Source: Otatea glauca (Eukaryota; Streptophyta; Magnoliopsida; Poales; Poaceae). Taken from it: a stretch of DNA of 64,000 nt. Location of the stretch: positions 19,802,723-19,866,722 of the forward strand of contig CM070728.1 of the NCBI GenBank assembly GCA_036346275.1. The letters run 5' to 3'. The translations under genes and the position numbers were made by a program. Under the pieces are notes generated by a model. It ran no database searches, was not told the DNA's origin, and saw only the letters and a program-made list of their open reading frames with translations. Of the stretch, positions 33,910 to 45,387 are shown in pieces (positions within the stretch are counted from its first letter, which is position 1; every line of letters begins with the position of its first letter).

Positions 33910-36440
33910 TCATGCTTGCTACAGATTGGTCAATGAGCCAGCCCTATTAGGATAGTTCTTCATTGTATGTCCTACTGTCCTACATGTACGGCACTTCCAT
34001 GGAGCGGGTTCGTCTCCTCGCTGACTTGCATCCATATTGTTACGGATTCGTCGTGACTGCTACCATTCATGACCGTTCCACTTCAAAGTGTCATTCTGAG
34101 ACCAAGTCACTTAGCCCCGCCAAAGCTCTCTGTAATGCATGTCCAAGCAGTAGGAGTTGAACTTCGAACTCCATTTCCCGAACAAATGGTTGGTGCTGAA
34201 ATACTCAGAGATGTACGGCACGGAGGACTAACGGAGAACAGCACATGCCGCTTATACATGCGAGCATGGCTTGTGCAACAGTTGTGGCTTATTGCATGTG
34301 CATGTCACCACATCACGTACTGTGTACACTTGTTTACGGTAGCCACTGTAATGGCCATCAACGAACTTCTCCCGTATATGCACTTCAAACTTCCGCCTGA
34401 CTCCATCCATGGTGCGGGTGTCGTGCGAGCGAGCCTTCTCTATTTTCTTCACCATGTATGCATGCATACGTTCGGAGAACTGCTTTCCCTCATCTAGATG
34501 CCTCCTTACATTCATCCCCTGTTGACAAAGTATTCAACGGTCCTGTTCTAGGTATCCTCCACGATGGCACTGATTAGGAGGGACCGAACGCACTTCAGAA
34601 CACCGTTGTAAACCTCCAACATGTTAGTTGTCATTATTCCGTACCTTGCGCTGTCCGTGTCATGCAATAGGGACCACTTCTCTAGCTCTAGAGCATGCAA
34701 CTGCACCCATTGAGAAAGTTGTTCACCTGGCCCTCTGCGGACTCCGTCGTATGTTTCACGGTCTCCTCATCGAGCACTCTCCATATAGCCTCGAACTTTT
34801 GCCTTTGGTTTTGCATGCAGAGCCTCTTGAATGTCTTCATTACTTCCTTGTTGTGGAACCTCATATACAGGTTCGCGGTAAGACGCCTCATAAATTAGCG
34901 ATTGATGACATCATTTCATTGGTACGGTGGTTGTGTCCCCCCTTGTATGGTGCTAATGGCAGACATTAACCCAGCATGCCTGTCCGTGATAAGGCATACG
35001 TTCTAGAAGTTTTGGAGAACAGCTTACTTCACATTACTAGTAACCGGAACTAGCTCTCCATATTCTCGCTTTCCACGATTGCATAAGCCATCAGTATGGT
35101 GACTCTATATTTGTCGGATAGGAAAGTGCTATACATGGTTAGCACAGGCCGGCAGTACTCGAAGCCCTGAATGGATGGTCCGAATGCCCAAAACACACGA
35201 TCGAGGATGAAATAATTCGGATCCTTCGTGGGGTGCGGTCTGTCCACTTTGTTGATGTAGGTCCCAGGATTGGCTTCAGCAATCTAGGGAAGCATCCGAG
35301 GAACAAGGTTGTACGCCTCTTCGTATGTGCCTTCAATCATCTCTATAACTTTCTTCTTCGCTTGCCACACTTTACCGTAGCTAACAGGATATCTCACCAT
35401 GTTAACCACGTTAGCCATCAATATCTTCGGTGAAACGGTCACGTCTGTCGTGACCAAGTGAGAAAATAGGCTGGCCACATATGAAGACGTGACACTTCTG
35501 TGCTTCTACAGCAGCTCAGCAAGCACACAAGTGTGATCCGTCAGGACAGTTATCCTGATGCTCGAACTCGAGCCCTTGAACTTCTGGGCACGGATCTTAT
35601 CGGGACATTCAGGATCCATGCACTTCACAATGTAAGTCTCCTGGTTCGACTTGTACACCCAGTATGTGCGGTAGATATTTACCGCATATCTTGCATTTGT
35701 TTATTGGGCGGCACTCTTCTTAGGGAAGAGTTACCCTACTAGCAGTGTGTCCTGATCGAAGGCCCAGTCAGTGCCAACTTCGTCTTGCAGCACAAGAGAC
35801 GTCATCGCCAGATCAACCAACCGAGATGACATGTACTCCACATCAGTGGACACAATGCCATTGACGGGAGCTACATCGTCGTCTCCGTTGCTATCCGTGT
35901 CGACGTTCTCGTCTTCATCCGATATTGCTTCGTCCACCATGGCTTCCATGTGCTCGTGGTAGTCAATGTGAGCGGACCACCACCATCCGATGTCTTCATT
36001 TGCCTAAAATTCATTGGCACCAATGTCCTCACCGATGCCCCCAGAGGATGCTTCGACGGCGACGCCACCGCCACTAAGGGGACTTGAGGTTTGTCTTCTG
36101 TCCAGGAAGCGCACATACACCATAGGCCAAGAGTGTATCTCCGCACAATTTGCATGTATTCTCCCCACATTGTGCTTCCCACAATCTTGCATAGGTCCCA
36201 CACATAGTTGGTGGAACCTCCCACAACTCCGGCATGTACCGCCTCGATTACGAGCTTGTTTCGGGCAGTCTCCCGATCGAATGCGCTCCTCACGCACGTA
36301 CAGAGGTCGGCCAGACTCATCTCCGTTAGACCGGGAGCCCGGATGACCTTCCTTTCGCAGTTCGAAAGCTCCACCTCGTATGGACCCTCTCGAACAACGT
36401 CGTCACCATAAAACACTAACAAATCTTGAATATCTGCCAT
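33910..36440 (-). pseudogene. MULE-3 transposase, catalytic site mutated
   Basis: Homologue of the MULE-1 and MULE-2 transposases. N-terminal domain DLLVFYGDDVVREGPYEVEL (36425 down); acidic linker (DEDENVDTDSNGDDDVA, near 35900); Cys-rich DNA-binding piece with KCMDPECPDKI (about 35620-35580); DDE region with VFWAFGPSIQGFEYCRPVLT and then MYSTFLSDKYR, where the family has DGTFL: the first catalytic Asp is replaced by Tyr at 35133-35131. Next come MKTFKRLCMQNQRQKFEAIW (near 34840-34780), a SWIM finger (CTCNKPQLLHKPCSH, near 34300-34255) and a C-terminal knuckle CRTCRTVGHTMKNYPN whose last Cys is Tyr. Several stops and frameshifts. By alignment with the other two MULEs, the ancestral start codon now reads ATT; the ATG at 36440 overlaps the old intron end. 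Confidence 0.85.
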
Positions 36441-36473
36441 ATAGTACATACCATAGCAAAAGAGCAAGAACAC

Positions 36474-38300
36474 GCATTAAACACTAACGTACAATTCTCC
36501 ACATCCGTAATCAGTACTAATATAGCAAATGTGTAAACATCATTTTCATGTGGTATTGTTAAAGTAATCACAAACCGTTATTTATGTCTTGCCTCATCAA
36601 TCTATGTAACACTCATCTCATGGACACCAATTAGTAGTATTGTTTATGCCTTGTATTGTCAATTATAGTAACGTATAGTTCCTCAAAACCATAATTAATA
36701 CTTATAAAAGCAAATTTGTAAACATTATTTTCATGAACTAGTTCGACAATAACGTTCTACAAATATTAAGCTATTCGTACTGCAATTTTATTAATTGTCC
36801 AACAATTTTTACGCATTACATCATAATTTTACATAGCACTCATGTTACTAGTACCGCCATATTTTATACTACTACATTGTACTTATTTTTTACTAATAAC
36901 ACTGTTATTGTACTAATTGTTCTGATACTACACAAATTTCGTTACACCGAACTAATATTCCATTACTATTATAGAAATACTATACTGAATATACTCATAC
37001 CGTCCTAACACTATACTAGTTACATTCAAATTGTACTAACAATATACTAATAGAGCGCTAACATTACATTGAATAAAATCCTCCAAAACTAAGCTGCATA
37101 ACATTACAACCAACCACATAATATTACCATACTAATTATAGTAATACTACAATTTCACATACTATTAGTCTCACATCGTACTTATACTACAATAATATTA
37201 CAATATTCATACTAATATTTCACTAACATTATGCTATTATGTACGCCATTCACCGGTATTCTATGCACTGCTAATGACTTGTCTAATATTGTCATACCGT
37301 ATAATAATAATTGCAAAAACATCATACTAAGTAGACACCATTGTTTATGTCTTCTATCCTCATTTCGTGTACTACTGCTTACACTATCATAGTCATTTTT
37401 ACATACTAATACTACAACTAATATCGGACCAATTATACCCCTTTTCGTACACCTCGTATTGTCGTTTTATGTACTACTCAATACACTACTACCACCATTT
37501 TATATAGTACTCATTATGCAATTATCATTATTTTATGTCCTGCTGATTGTACTAATACCATCGTTTCGCATGCTACTAATTACACTAATGTTGTACTAAT
37601 TATACCACTAATATAATAACCAAATACTAATCTTCCGGAAAGATTTCGAACTAACCTTCCTGAAGATTACAATATCCCGACCGATGTACGAACTAACCTT
37701 CCCGAAGAAATGAACTGCAAAATACGGATCCCTCGTCAAATAATCGAAAATATAAACTCCAAACAAATTTCCACAAAATATGAACAGCGCAAAAAATCCT
37801 CCGGAAATACACTTCCAAATTTCCTTTTTCACCTCTTTTCTCTCTCTATTTTTCCCTGCTCTCCTCTCTTCTGCCTCTCGGTTACCACCGCTCGAACTCC
37901 CTCGCACTTACTCTACTTTGTTTCTCTCTTCGAATGCTCAACGTAGACCATCGCAAGAGGTGGGATTTATAGAGATTTTCTGCGCACATGCACCAAAGAA
38001 GTGGGCATTTGTCTCTGCTTTCGGCGCACATATGAGATAAAATGACGCGACATAAATCAGTGATGGCAACAGTAGTCCGGGGCCTCTCCTCCAGCGTGTG
38101 ATGCGTAAGCCCATTTCTGCGAGTGAATAAAATTTTCCACCGCACGTCGTACACACACGTCAAACCCCCAAATTAGAGCTCTTTCTGCCTTCGCTCCAAA
38201 TCCTTGTGCACTGTGTCCGCGCAATCCCGGCTGAGCCCGCCAATTCCAGCGGTCTGGAACAACTGGAAATTCCTGCGCACACGCTAGGTCCACAAATTCC
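36474..38300. other. MULE-3 leader and subterminal region, no coding
   Basis: 36480-37620 is AT rich with many short TACTAAT-like repeats, matching the position of the leader intron in MULE-1 and MULE-2. A pyrimidine-rich tract (about 37805-37905; purine rich on the transposase strand) follows, as in the other two elements. Confidence 0.5.
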
Positions 38301-38658
38301 TACAGAGCCACAACACTGCATAATTTCTACCAAACCAAAAAGAAATTATCAAGAGGTACGGTACCACAGGAAATCGATGAAAAACAATTTCCAACTGGCT
38401 CCGACCGCTGGAAATTAAAGAATGATTTCTCCCGTGCCGAAAAATATAAACAATTTTTCAGTGGTTTGGAACCGCAGGAAATAAATAAAAAAATCAGCGT
38501 TCCTGACCGCTGAAATTGGGCGCAGTGGGCTACTTCCGCAATTTCACAGCGAGCAAGGCTATTTTTAGACAAAAATTACCTAGAAGGCTAGAACAATAAA
38601 AACTTCCAAGGCCACCAAGTGCCAACACTAGACCGATTTAGGTGACCTTTACATTAGG

Positions 38659-38805
38659 GCGTGTACAATGGTACATATTGCTGTTTATAAGAGTATGCCA
38701 TATAGGATTTTGAATGATGTGGCGAAGAGAGAAAGTTAATATCTACTATTTAACAGACGGCCTTATAGATAACTTTATACTATGTATACCATTGTACAGA
38801 CAGTC
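38659..38805. mobile_element. Small hairpin MITE
   Basis: GGGCGTGTACAATGGTACAT near 38659 pairs with TATGTATACCATTGTAC near 38785. The GTACAATGG terminus is common in plant MITEs. The element may extend to about 38940; no TSD is certain. Confidence 0.45.
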
Positions 38806-39110
38806 TGTTAATTATATGAGAGATCATTTCAGACAACTATATAGACAGTTTATTGTATGGGTTGTCTTTAGTACTATCTATAGATGATATGAATGTGTAT
38901 TATAAATAGCCATTGTCTATACCACTTTACACGACTACACAAGTAGTTAATACAACCACATTGATGGATTCTTGGACGCCACCTCGTCGTGCCAAGCCAC
39001 CTCACGAGAATGCCTCCTCATTAGACCACTAATAAGCCACATGTTGGCACCGAAAAATATAACCACCGATTCATCGGTTCAAACACATACAACGTCGGGT
39101 TCAAGAGATT

Positions 39111-39266
39111 GGGGGAATTGATCATATGCCATATTTTATTTGGTGCAATTGATAAAATGCCCAATTTGCCTAACTCACGTGGTCTCAGGACCCACATGTT
39201 AGTGAGACATCACGGGGCATTTTATCAATGGCACATGTAAGTGAGGGCATTTTATCAATTAATCCC
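39111..39266. mobile_element. hAT-type MITE (156 bp)
   Basis: Starts GGGGGAATTGATCATATGCC and ends GGGCATTTTATCAATTAATCCC (inverted), flanked by perfect AAGAGATT (39103-39110 and 39267-39274). Confidence 0.82.
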
Positions 39267-39274
39267 AAGAGATT

Positions 39275-39921
39275 TGAGGCATGCTAGCAAATTTGATCCG
39301 GCAATCAGCAAGATGGATATAAATTACGCTTAAAGCCGATCTAATGTGATAATCGGCAAGATTCTAAACAGCTATTCAAAGCCGATTAAATCGCAAGTAA
39401 CGATAAGCCTAAACGGCTTGTTAGAGCGGATTAGATGGTTGATAAAAGTAGATTTTTTTTTCAAAAAAGGCGATGCACAACAAAATCAGAGAAAACCAAA
39501 TATGGGTAAATTGGCGTAACCGAAGATGATCAACTATCGGCGATGCGCAACTTTATTGATCAAGAACGAATTACAAAGTCTAAATTACAGGAGCTACTCC
39601 TAGTTGACAAGAAAAGTAGATAAAAAGTAGATGCGAGTTATTTGATTGGTTGTTGTTTTTCAGCTCACCGTTGATCCTCCTTTTATAGCATGCAGACCGA
39701 TCATATCCTTCTCCAATGCGTTGTCAAATATGACCCGTATCGGCCTCCACCTCCTACAGATAAGACTTCTTATTTGGACCGATGTCGGCTACACGTAAAA
39801 ATCTAACTTACTTCATAAAATCTGTCATATATTTCCAAATCTTCAATTTCCATGCTGGAATTATCCAGATCTGGACTCCATCTTCCAAATCGGCTATACT
39901 GACCAAAATTTGGTGCAAACA
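39275..39921 (-). repeat. 3' LTR of a decayed minus-strand LTR element
   Basis: Its right part (39706-39921) is repeated at 42131-42350. On the minus strand it starts TGTTTGCACCAAATTTTGG and carries CTATAAAAGG near 39683. A polypurine tract, AAAAAGAGGGGGCACA on the minus strand, lies immediately beside it (39922-39941), which marks it as the 3' LTR. The left boundary is a guess from a TG at 39275. Confidence 0.65.
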
Positions 39922-39941
39922 TGTGCCCCCTCTTTTTGGGA
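39922..39941 (-). other. Polypurine tract
   Basis: Minus strand CAAAAAGAGGGGGCACA directly upstream of the LTR start. Confidence 0.65.
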
Positions 39942-40187
39942 GATAACATGTTATCTTTCAAAAATCACCTTTATCTGCTTAACCATGATCAACTTAATCT
40001 TATTATTTTTGCCGCAGCCCTTGGTAACTGCTCCATTAATCACACCGTCATTCTTTAAAGCACACTATTTTCACCATAACCGCAGCCGCCGCTTCGAAAA
40101 TTTTCCCACCTTTTGTTGTTCCTTTCACTCCCTATAAAATATGAGGCAGGTTCTTCCGTCATTAACACGCACTCAAGCTCTCGCACC

Positions 40188-41879
40188 TGTAGGATCAAGG
40201 ATAACCGACTAGAGGGGGGTTAATAGGAGGTTTCTAAATTTTTTGACATAATTTAGAAACTAACAACAACAACACGATATAAAGATACAAAGAGTAAATT
40301 TACACCAAACTTCTCTAGCATACACTTGAGATACTATGTCAAATTTAGTGTAGCAAATATACTAGTGATCACAAGGGCTATCAAGAATATGCTATTAATG
40401 AACTAGATTCTCAACAATGAGGAAAGCCAATCACAAATAAATAGGAGACAAGAAATTTGACCCGTGGTCTCGGAGACTTGCCGGTCTCCCCTACTCCACG
40501 TTGAGGTGACTTGAACCACGTCAAGTCGGCTCCACTCGCTTGAGCCTTCCTCGATCACTAAGGTAGTTCTTCCCCGCTCCGGGTAGGCGAACTCCGGCCA
40601 TCACAACTTGCCGGGGCTTCTCACAATCTCCGTTGAGAAGCTCACCGAGCACAATTGCCACCAAGCCGTCTAGGAGACAGCAACCTCCAAGAGTAATAAA
40701 CCTTGACGCTTGCTTGAGATCGAATATTTGTGTCTAAAGGCTCAAATATGAAATGCAACACACAACCTAGCTTCTCACACTCACAAATGAAAATTGAATG
40801 CACACAAGAGTGAAGAATACTTGTTAGAGCTCAAATATCATCAATGAGGATCAAGAGTTGCTCTAGAATGCAGGTGGGGAGGTATTTATAGCCTCCACCA
40901 AACTTTCTAGCCATTGGAGCTCGAAATCTGCAAAAATCTGTTTTTCCGGTGCTACCGCCCATGAAGGACCGGTAGTACCGGGCTCCACTTCAATGGCTAG
41001 AATAAAGGCATTTAATGCATTTGCCAGAGACCGTTATAGAGGTCGGTGGTACCGCCAACTAGGGCGGTAGCACCGGCTCCACCTCATTTTCTTTCTTCAA
41101 AAGAGACTTCTCGAAATATAACACTGGCTTAGGACCGGTGCTACTGTCGGTCCGTAGCACCGGATACTATGGGCGGTAGCACGGGCTACCAAATGCCCGA
41201 AAAGTGCTTCTCGAATTTTCACACCGGATTGATGTCCGGTGCTACGATAGTCCCAGTAGCACCGACTCACCATGGGCGTAGCACCGGGCTACCAAGACAC
41301 CCAAAACACACCCTCTCGTGATTTTCACACCGGCCGAAATCCGGCTACCGCTATCTGGTAGCACCGGCCGCCATGGCGTAGCATCGGGCTACAAAACGCC
41401 CAAGAAGCCCTTCTCTGGAATTTTCACACCGCCCTATTGAGCCGGTGCTACCGCGCACCCGGTAGCACCGCGCTGCCATGGGCGGTAGCACCGGATTTCC
41501 AGAGATTTGATTTGTTTCAAATGATTTTCTATTTAGGAACTCATATATTATCAAGCATTTATATGAACATGTAATTTGAGCCTTTAAACCCTAAATGACA
41601 TCAAGATAACCGTCAAGATCCCTCTTTATAGTACGGCTCTAAATCTAGTAAACCGATCTTTCTTCCAAACACCAAGATCGACAAAGGGCTAGAAAAGAAC
41701 CTTATATTTTTACCTTTTCATGATCTCGACATATTGATAATGATTTGTACCTTCCTTGATATTCCCATGGTCATCAATCTTGGAATTGACCTACTTTCAA
41801 TATTCTCAAGAAAAGTATTAGGTCATATAACACAGTTGTCATTAATTACCAAAACATACTGGGTGCCTAGATGCTTTCA
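40188..41879 (-). repeat. Solo LTR (1.69 kb) with perfect 5-bp TSD
   Basis: Plus-strand TGTAGGATCAAGGATAACC start and GCCTAGATGCTTTCA end, flanked by GCACC on both sides (40183-40187, 41880-41884). The minus-strand beginning TGAAAGCATCTAGGC is close to a TGAAAGTGCATCTAGGCC LTR start I recall from grass genomes. A minus-strand TATA box (GGCTATAAATACC) lies near 40890. It is inserted in the interior of the element bounded by 39921 and 42131. Confidence 0.85.
40945..41500. repeat. Short imperfect repeats of GGTAGCACCGG type
   Basis: CCGGTGCTACCGCCC and its complement GGGCGGTAGCACCGG recur at least ten times with 30-90 bp spacing inside the solo LTR, upstream of its TATA box in the minus orientation. 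Confidence 0.75.
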
Positions 41880-42130
41880 GCACCCCTCATCGTCGGCTTG
41901 CTCCCTCATTTTCCTTGCTTTGAAGACTCCTTTGCTAGTGTTTCATCTCGTCGGCTCAAGGACAATGGACTCAAACTAGGTATTTATCCCTGTGCTATCA
42001 TAGAACGGGATATACCTAGGTTTCCTCTTCATGCTCCTGAGTACAATATAAATGGATGGAGTAAAAGTTTTAGAGTTTGGCTGCCGGCTTTAAAGGGCCG
42101 GCGCGATTGGTATAATAGAGTAGCCATGCA
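41880..42130 (+). other. Unassigned plus-strand open frame between LTR pieces
   Basis: A frame with RLKDNGLKLGIYPCAIIERD and GWSKSFRVWLPALKGRRDWYNRV, open to 42188. A plus-strand TATA-like CCTATAAAATATG lies near 40129 before the solo-LTR insertion. It might be an antisense gene of the surrounding LTR element, as in Tat elements. I do not recognise a family. Confidence 0.3.
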
Positions 42131-42350
42131 AAATTCCTTCTCCAATGCGTTACCAAACATGACTCGTATGAGCCTCCACCTCCTGTAGATAAGACTCCTT
42201 ATTTAGACCGATGTCGGTTGCATATAGAAATTTGACTTAATTCCCAAAATCAATCATATATTTCTAAATCTTCAATTTCCATTATAGAATTATCCAGATT
42301 TAGACTCCACCTTCCAAATCGACTATACTGGCCAAAATTTGGTGCAAACA
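42131..42350 (-). repeat. Partial second LTR of the decayed element
   Basis: Matches 39706-39921 (CTTCTCCAATGCGTT, CCGATGTCGG, CCAAAATTTGGTGCAAACA). The part corresponding to the TATA region is absent. Confidence 0.7.
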
Positions 42351-43561
42351 CCACCCTAACTATTAACGTGTGATCCAAATTCTTCATCGTGTACGTGTCG
42401 AACATTGCGCTAGACATGACGCCGAGCGGCGCATGCACCGAGTCGTGTTAGACATTGCAACAACCAATGTATCCTACTCTGATTCGATTTCGTCACTCTG
42501 ATTCTTAGCCTATATCTGTAGCTCTGTAATTGCATGGTTTATATACGTAGAAGTTCCCCATACTTGTAATCTCTTTAAGTATAGTTATTTCCATTTTTGA
42601 CCTAAAGAATTTTGCACATTAAAATTATATCTATTTTCTTTACAGTATATTTTATAACAAGTTGTACCAGAACCTTCAAATATTATTCCTAATCCGCTTC
42701 CCCCGGGAAGAGCGATACCTACACCCGGAGGACGGCACGCACGACACCACTCAGCATCCGTTCATGGAGCCGACACAAGGGTGGCGTCAGTGCGACATGT
42801 CCGTGCTAGAGAATCAACTTTCAGCGACTTTTTTTCGTTGACTCCTCTAGGCCTCATCTGATCCGAAGTCCGTCAGATTACGACACGAAGTTACACTGTT
42901 ACAGCGAGTTTAGCGTACAAGAAAAATGGCAGCACCTCACCGTCCAGACAAGTCGCCGATTTGGCAGTAGCAAGAGCCGCGTGGGAAGAAACAAAATCGA
43001 AGCAGAGCAATACAGCAAAGAAAGTCACGGGAGATTCTGTTTGTAACTTTACCGGCGAGTTTTGCTTGGTGCACATGTAAAGGTAAGCCAGGGTTTCTGA
43101 CAAGCGCTGCTAGGTGCACACAGAGAAGTGAACCAAATATTTCGCGATGACCGCAACGTACAACAGGAACCGTACCAACAGATTTTATCAACCTCAGCTC
43201 GACCGTTTCGACTCAACTCGACTCTATTTTGTGTCTTTGACTTCATCTCCGTACTATTCCGTGCTCTATTCTAGCAACTATTTCGCCGGTAGTTCGGTTA
43301 GCGTTATCTCTGTGCCGTTCTGTGCTATACCTTGACACCATTCTGCACCACCTTCATCGACGATATCTCACGTTAGTGGATCGTCATTTTCATCAAAAGA
43401 CGGTATCGTAAGTTCGATTGTTTTGAATATTTTTTGTTTGAAGTGGGGTTCATTACAATTCAAATTGTTGCGCCTATTATTGGCGACGTCCATGTGAGAT
43501 TAATCATTAGTGATTATTTCGACGATTTATCATTTACTACGGATTGTTGCGATAAGATACG
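42351..43561. other. No gene recognised
   Basis: Mixed AT-rich and moderately GC-rich sequence; short frames only, no domain, RNA or terminal repeat seen. Confidence 0.4.
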
Positions 43562-43566
43562 CATAT

Positions 43567-44398
43567 TGTCGGTGTTTCGAGCACCGGCAAATAAATTTGT
43601 AAGTCTAAGGGGTCGCACGTTCCCACTCCCTGAATGGTTAGACTCGGAAGCCCAAGATGTATACTGGTTTGGTTTAATGTCCCTACCCAGATTCGTGTGA
43701 TGGTATGGTATCGCCTTTAGGCTGATGGTTACACAGTTGTTTACAAGAGCGAGCTAAGAGCCTCGACGCAAGAAAACTCGTTGCTCGCTCGTCCCCCTCT
43801 TTTGGGTTCCCGCCTTCTTTTATCTGATGAAGAAGGGGCAGTTACCTCGAGAGTTGGGAAGGGCGAGGTGACCTATGCTAAGAGCTTGGTCCTTCGTCTG
43901 TCGATCGATCGCCTTCGCCTTGCCCACGCTGGTCGGTAGTCTTGTTGAGCGGAGCGATTATCCGCTTCGTTGGAAAATGGCGACCGCGCTTCGTGAGCTC
44001 GACGAGTGCCGATGTTGCTACGATAACGCTGGTGCCGCCGGAGGGCGTGTTTTCGTGTCGTGACGTGGATCGGGATGGGATGGAAGCTTGACTTCGCCGA
44101 CCATTAAACCATCTTGGGAAGGGGCCACCGCTCGTGATAGTCACTTTGCTGATCCTGGCCCGTGGGACACGTGGTCGCGGGTCGGTGAAGGCTTCACACG
44201 CGCCATTGGCGAAGGTTGCCTTGGTTTGACCGAGTCGTGATCCGACTCTTTGTGGAGGTCGAGCCCGCTGGTTGGGGATGCTTATCCCGCTGGTCGGGAA
44301 TGGGCATCCCGCGCGTCCTATAGGCGCTTTTGGTCTGTAGCGGGCCGAGCGCCGCTGTTATCCTCGGGCCGCTGGGGTACCTCGTATGAGTATTCGCA
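43567..44398 (-). repeat. 3' LTR of the Tat element
   Basis: 832 bp; aligned with 55076-55936 it has many one- to few-base deletions. Polypurine-like TCGGGGTTCGGGGCTC (minus strand) adjoins at about 44399-44420. Confidence 0.9.
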
Positions 44399-44726
44399 AG
44401 AGCCCCGAACCCCGAGCGAAGTTCGCTGATACGATTGGGGGTTGATCTTGGTTTGTGAAAGGTAACCGGGCCCGACTGGTCGGTCCGACCGACTGGGTCG
44501 GCGGGTTTCCACCAGGTGTGCCCCAACGCATCCGACGGCTGCCCCGGAGCCTGGCCGGTGGCATTCGAACCGCCGGAAGCTTTCAATTGCTTCGCTGTGC
44601 GTGTCGCGTGTGGCTTGGCGCGCCTTGACCGTACGCCTTCTTGGCTGCCTTGGGTTCTGGTGAAGGGCGCTTCGTTTTCCTGTGCTCGCATTTATTTTGA
44701 AGACGTTTGATCTCCCTCCGTTTGGG

Positions 44727-44734
44727 TATATAAG
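44727..44734 (+). promoter_or_regulatory. TATA box of small antisense gene
   Basis: TATATAAG lies about 70 bases before the ATG at 44797, on the strand opposite to gag-pol. Confidence 0.6.
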
Positions 44735-44796
44735 GGTACGACTGTTTACCAGAACAATTGTCCCTCAGACTAAAGTCCTCTTTCATAATCCTCGAA

Positions 44797-45018
44797 ATGG
44801 CTTCGAGGTATCCACTGATCTTCAGCTTTGGCGATGATGTCGAGGTAGAGGAAGAAGATCCCATGGTCGAAGTTCTCATCGAAAGCACGACGGCGATGGC
44901 CGAGCTTCGGGAGGAGGAAGAAACCGTGGTTCGAGGTATCGCCACGGCCGACGCTACCGCCGAGGTCGCTCCAAGGCTAAAGGTGGTAAGGAGGGCCCTC
45001 TTGGAGGCGATGGCGTGA
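44797..45018 (+). CDS. Small antisense ORF, acidic protein of unknown function
   Basis: Encodes 73 residues starting MASRYPLIFSFGDDVEVEEE. It is acidic in the first half (DDVEVEEEDP) and Ala/Arg rich at the end (VVRRALLEAMA). A frame change near 45010 would extend it by about 35 residues through GVSVAGVAKATAQIDAPIAP. It lies just inside the 3' LTR, antisense to gag-pol, with its own TATA box. I do not recognise a family. It could be the first exon of a longer antisense transcript or a separate gene; the TATA box and ATG favour a real transcription unit, but its small size keeps the call tentative. Confidence 0.45.
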   Translation: MASRYPLIFSFGDDVEVEEEDPMVEVLIESTTAMAELREEEETVVRGIATADATAEVAPRLKVVRRALLEAMA

Positions 45019-45387
45019 GCGTGGCTGGTGTCGCCAAGGCGACGGCGCAAATCGATGCGCCGATTGCGCCAACAGCGGCGGCGGCCCGCTTAAACTCTGT
45101 GAAGTGCGTCGCCGGAGTGCATTGACGCCGCATTGATGCTCAAGATATAATACTTGGGGTAGAAATAGCTCCACCATATCTTGTAACTCTGCGTAGCTTT
45201 TGAGCTTGCCGGGCGCTTCATGTAACATTGTGTAAAGTTTGAGCCTGTTGGCCTACAATGGAATCTCTTTTTTCCCTTGTCTTTGCAATGAGCTCGTTTT
45301 GATTATTTTCCAACTTAGCCTTCAAGAATCGGTAATCGATAGGCGATCGTTTCTTTTCGGGTGCAAGTAATCGGGTGTGTAATGGGG

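Larger units (their letters stand above)
24200..38600 (-). mobile_element. MULE-3, large composite Mutator-like element
   Basis: About 14 kb with all recognisable genes on the minus strand: transposase (36440-33910), a PMD gene (33690-30760) and three GRF zinc-finger genes (29896, 28745 and 27584 downward). Inverted terminal homology is visible: 24529-24562 against the reverse complement of 38533-38566 shares GAAATTGC and CTCGC blocks. Subterminal TTCCAGCGG/CCGCTGGAA palindromes occur at both sides (24448-24476, 38238-38270). The left side seems to hold two or three copies of the subterminal region (24240-24480, 24890-25080), so the exact left boundary is uncertain, and no TSD was found. The unit may be one capture-rich element or nested MULEs. 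Confidence 0.6.
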
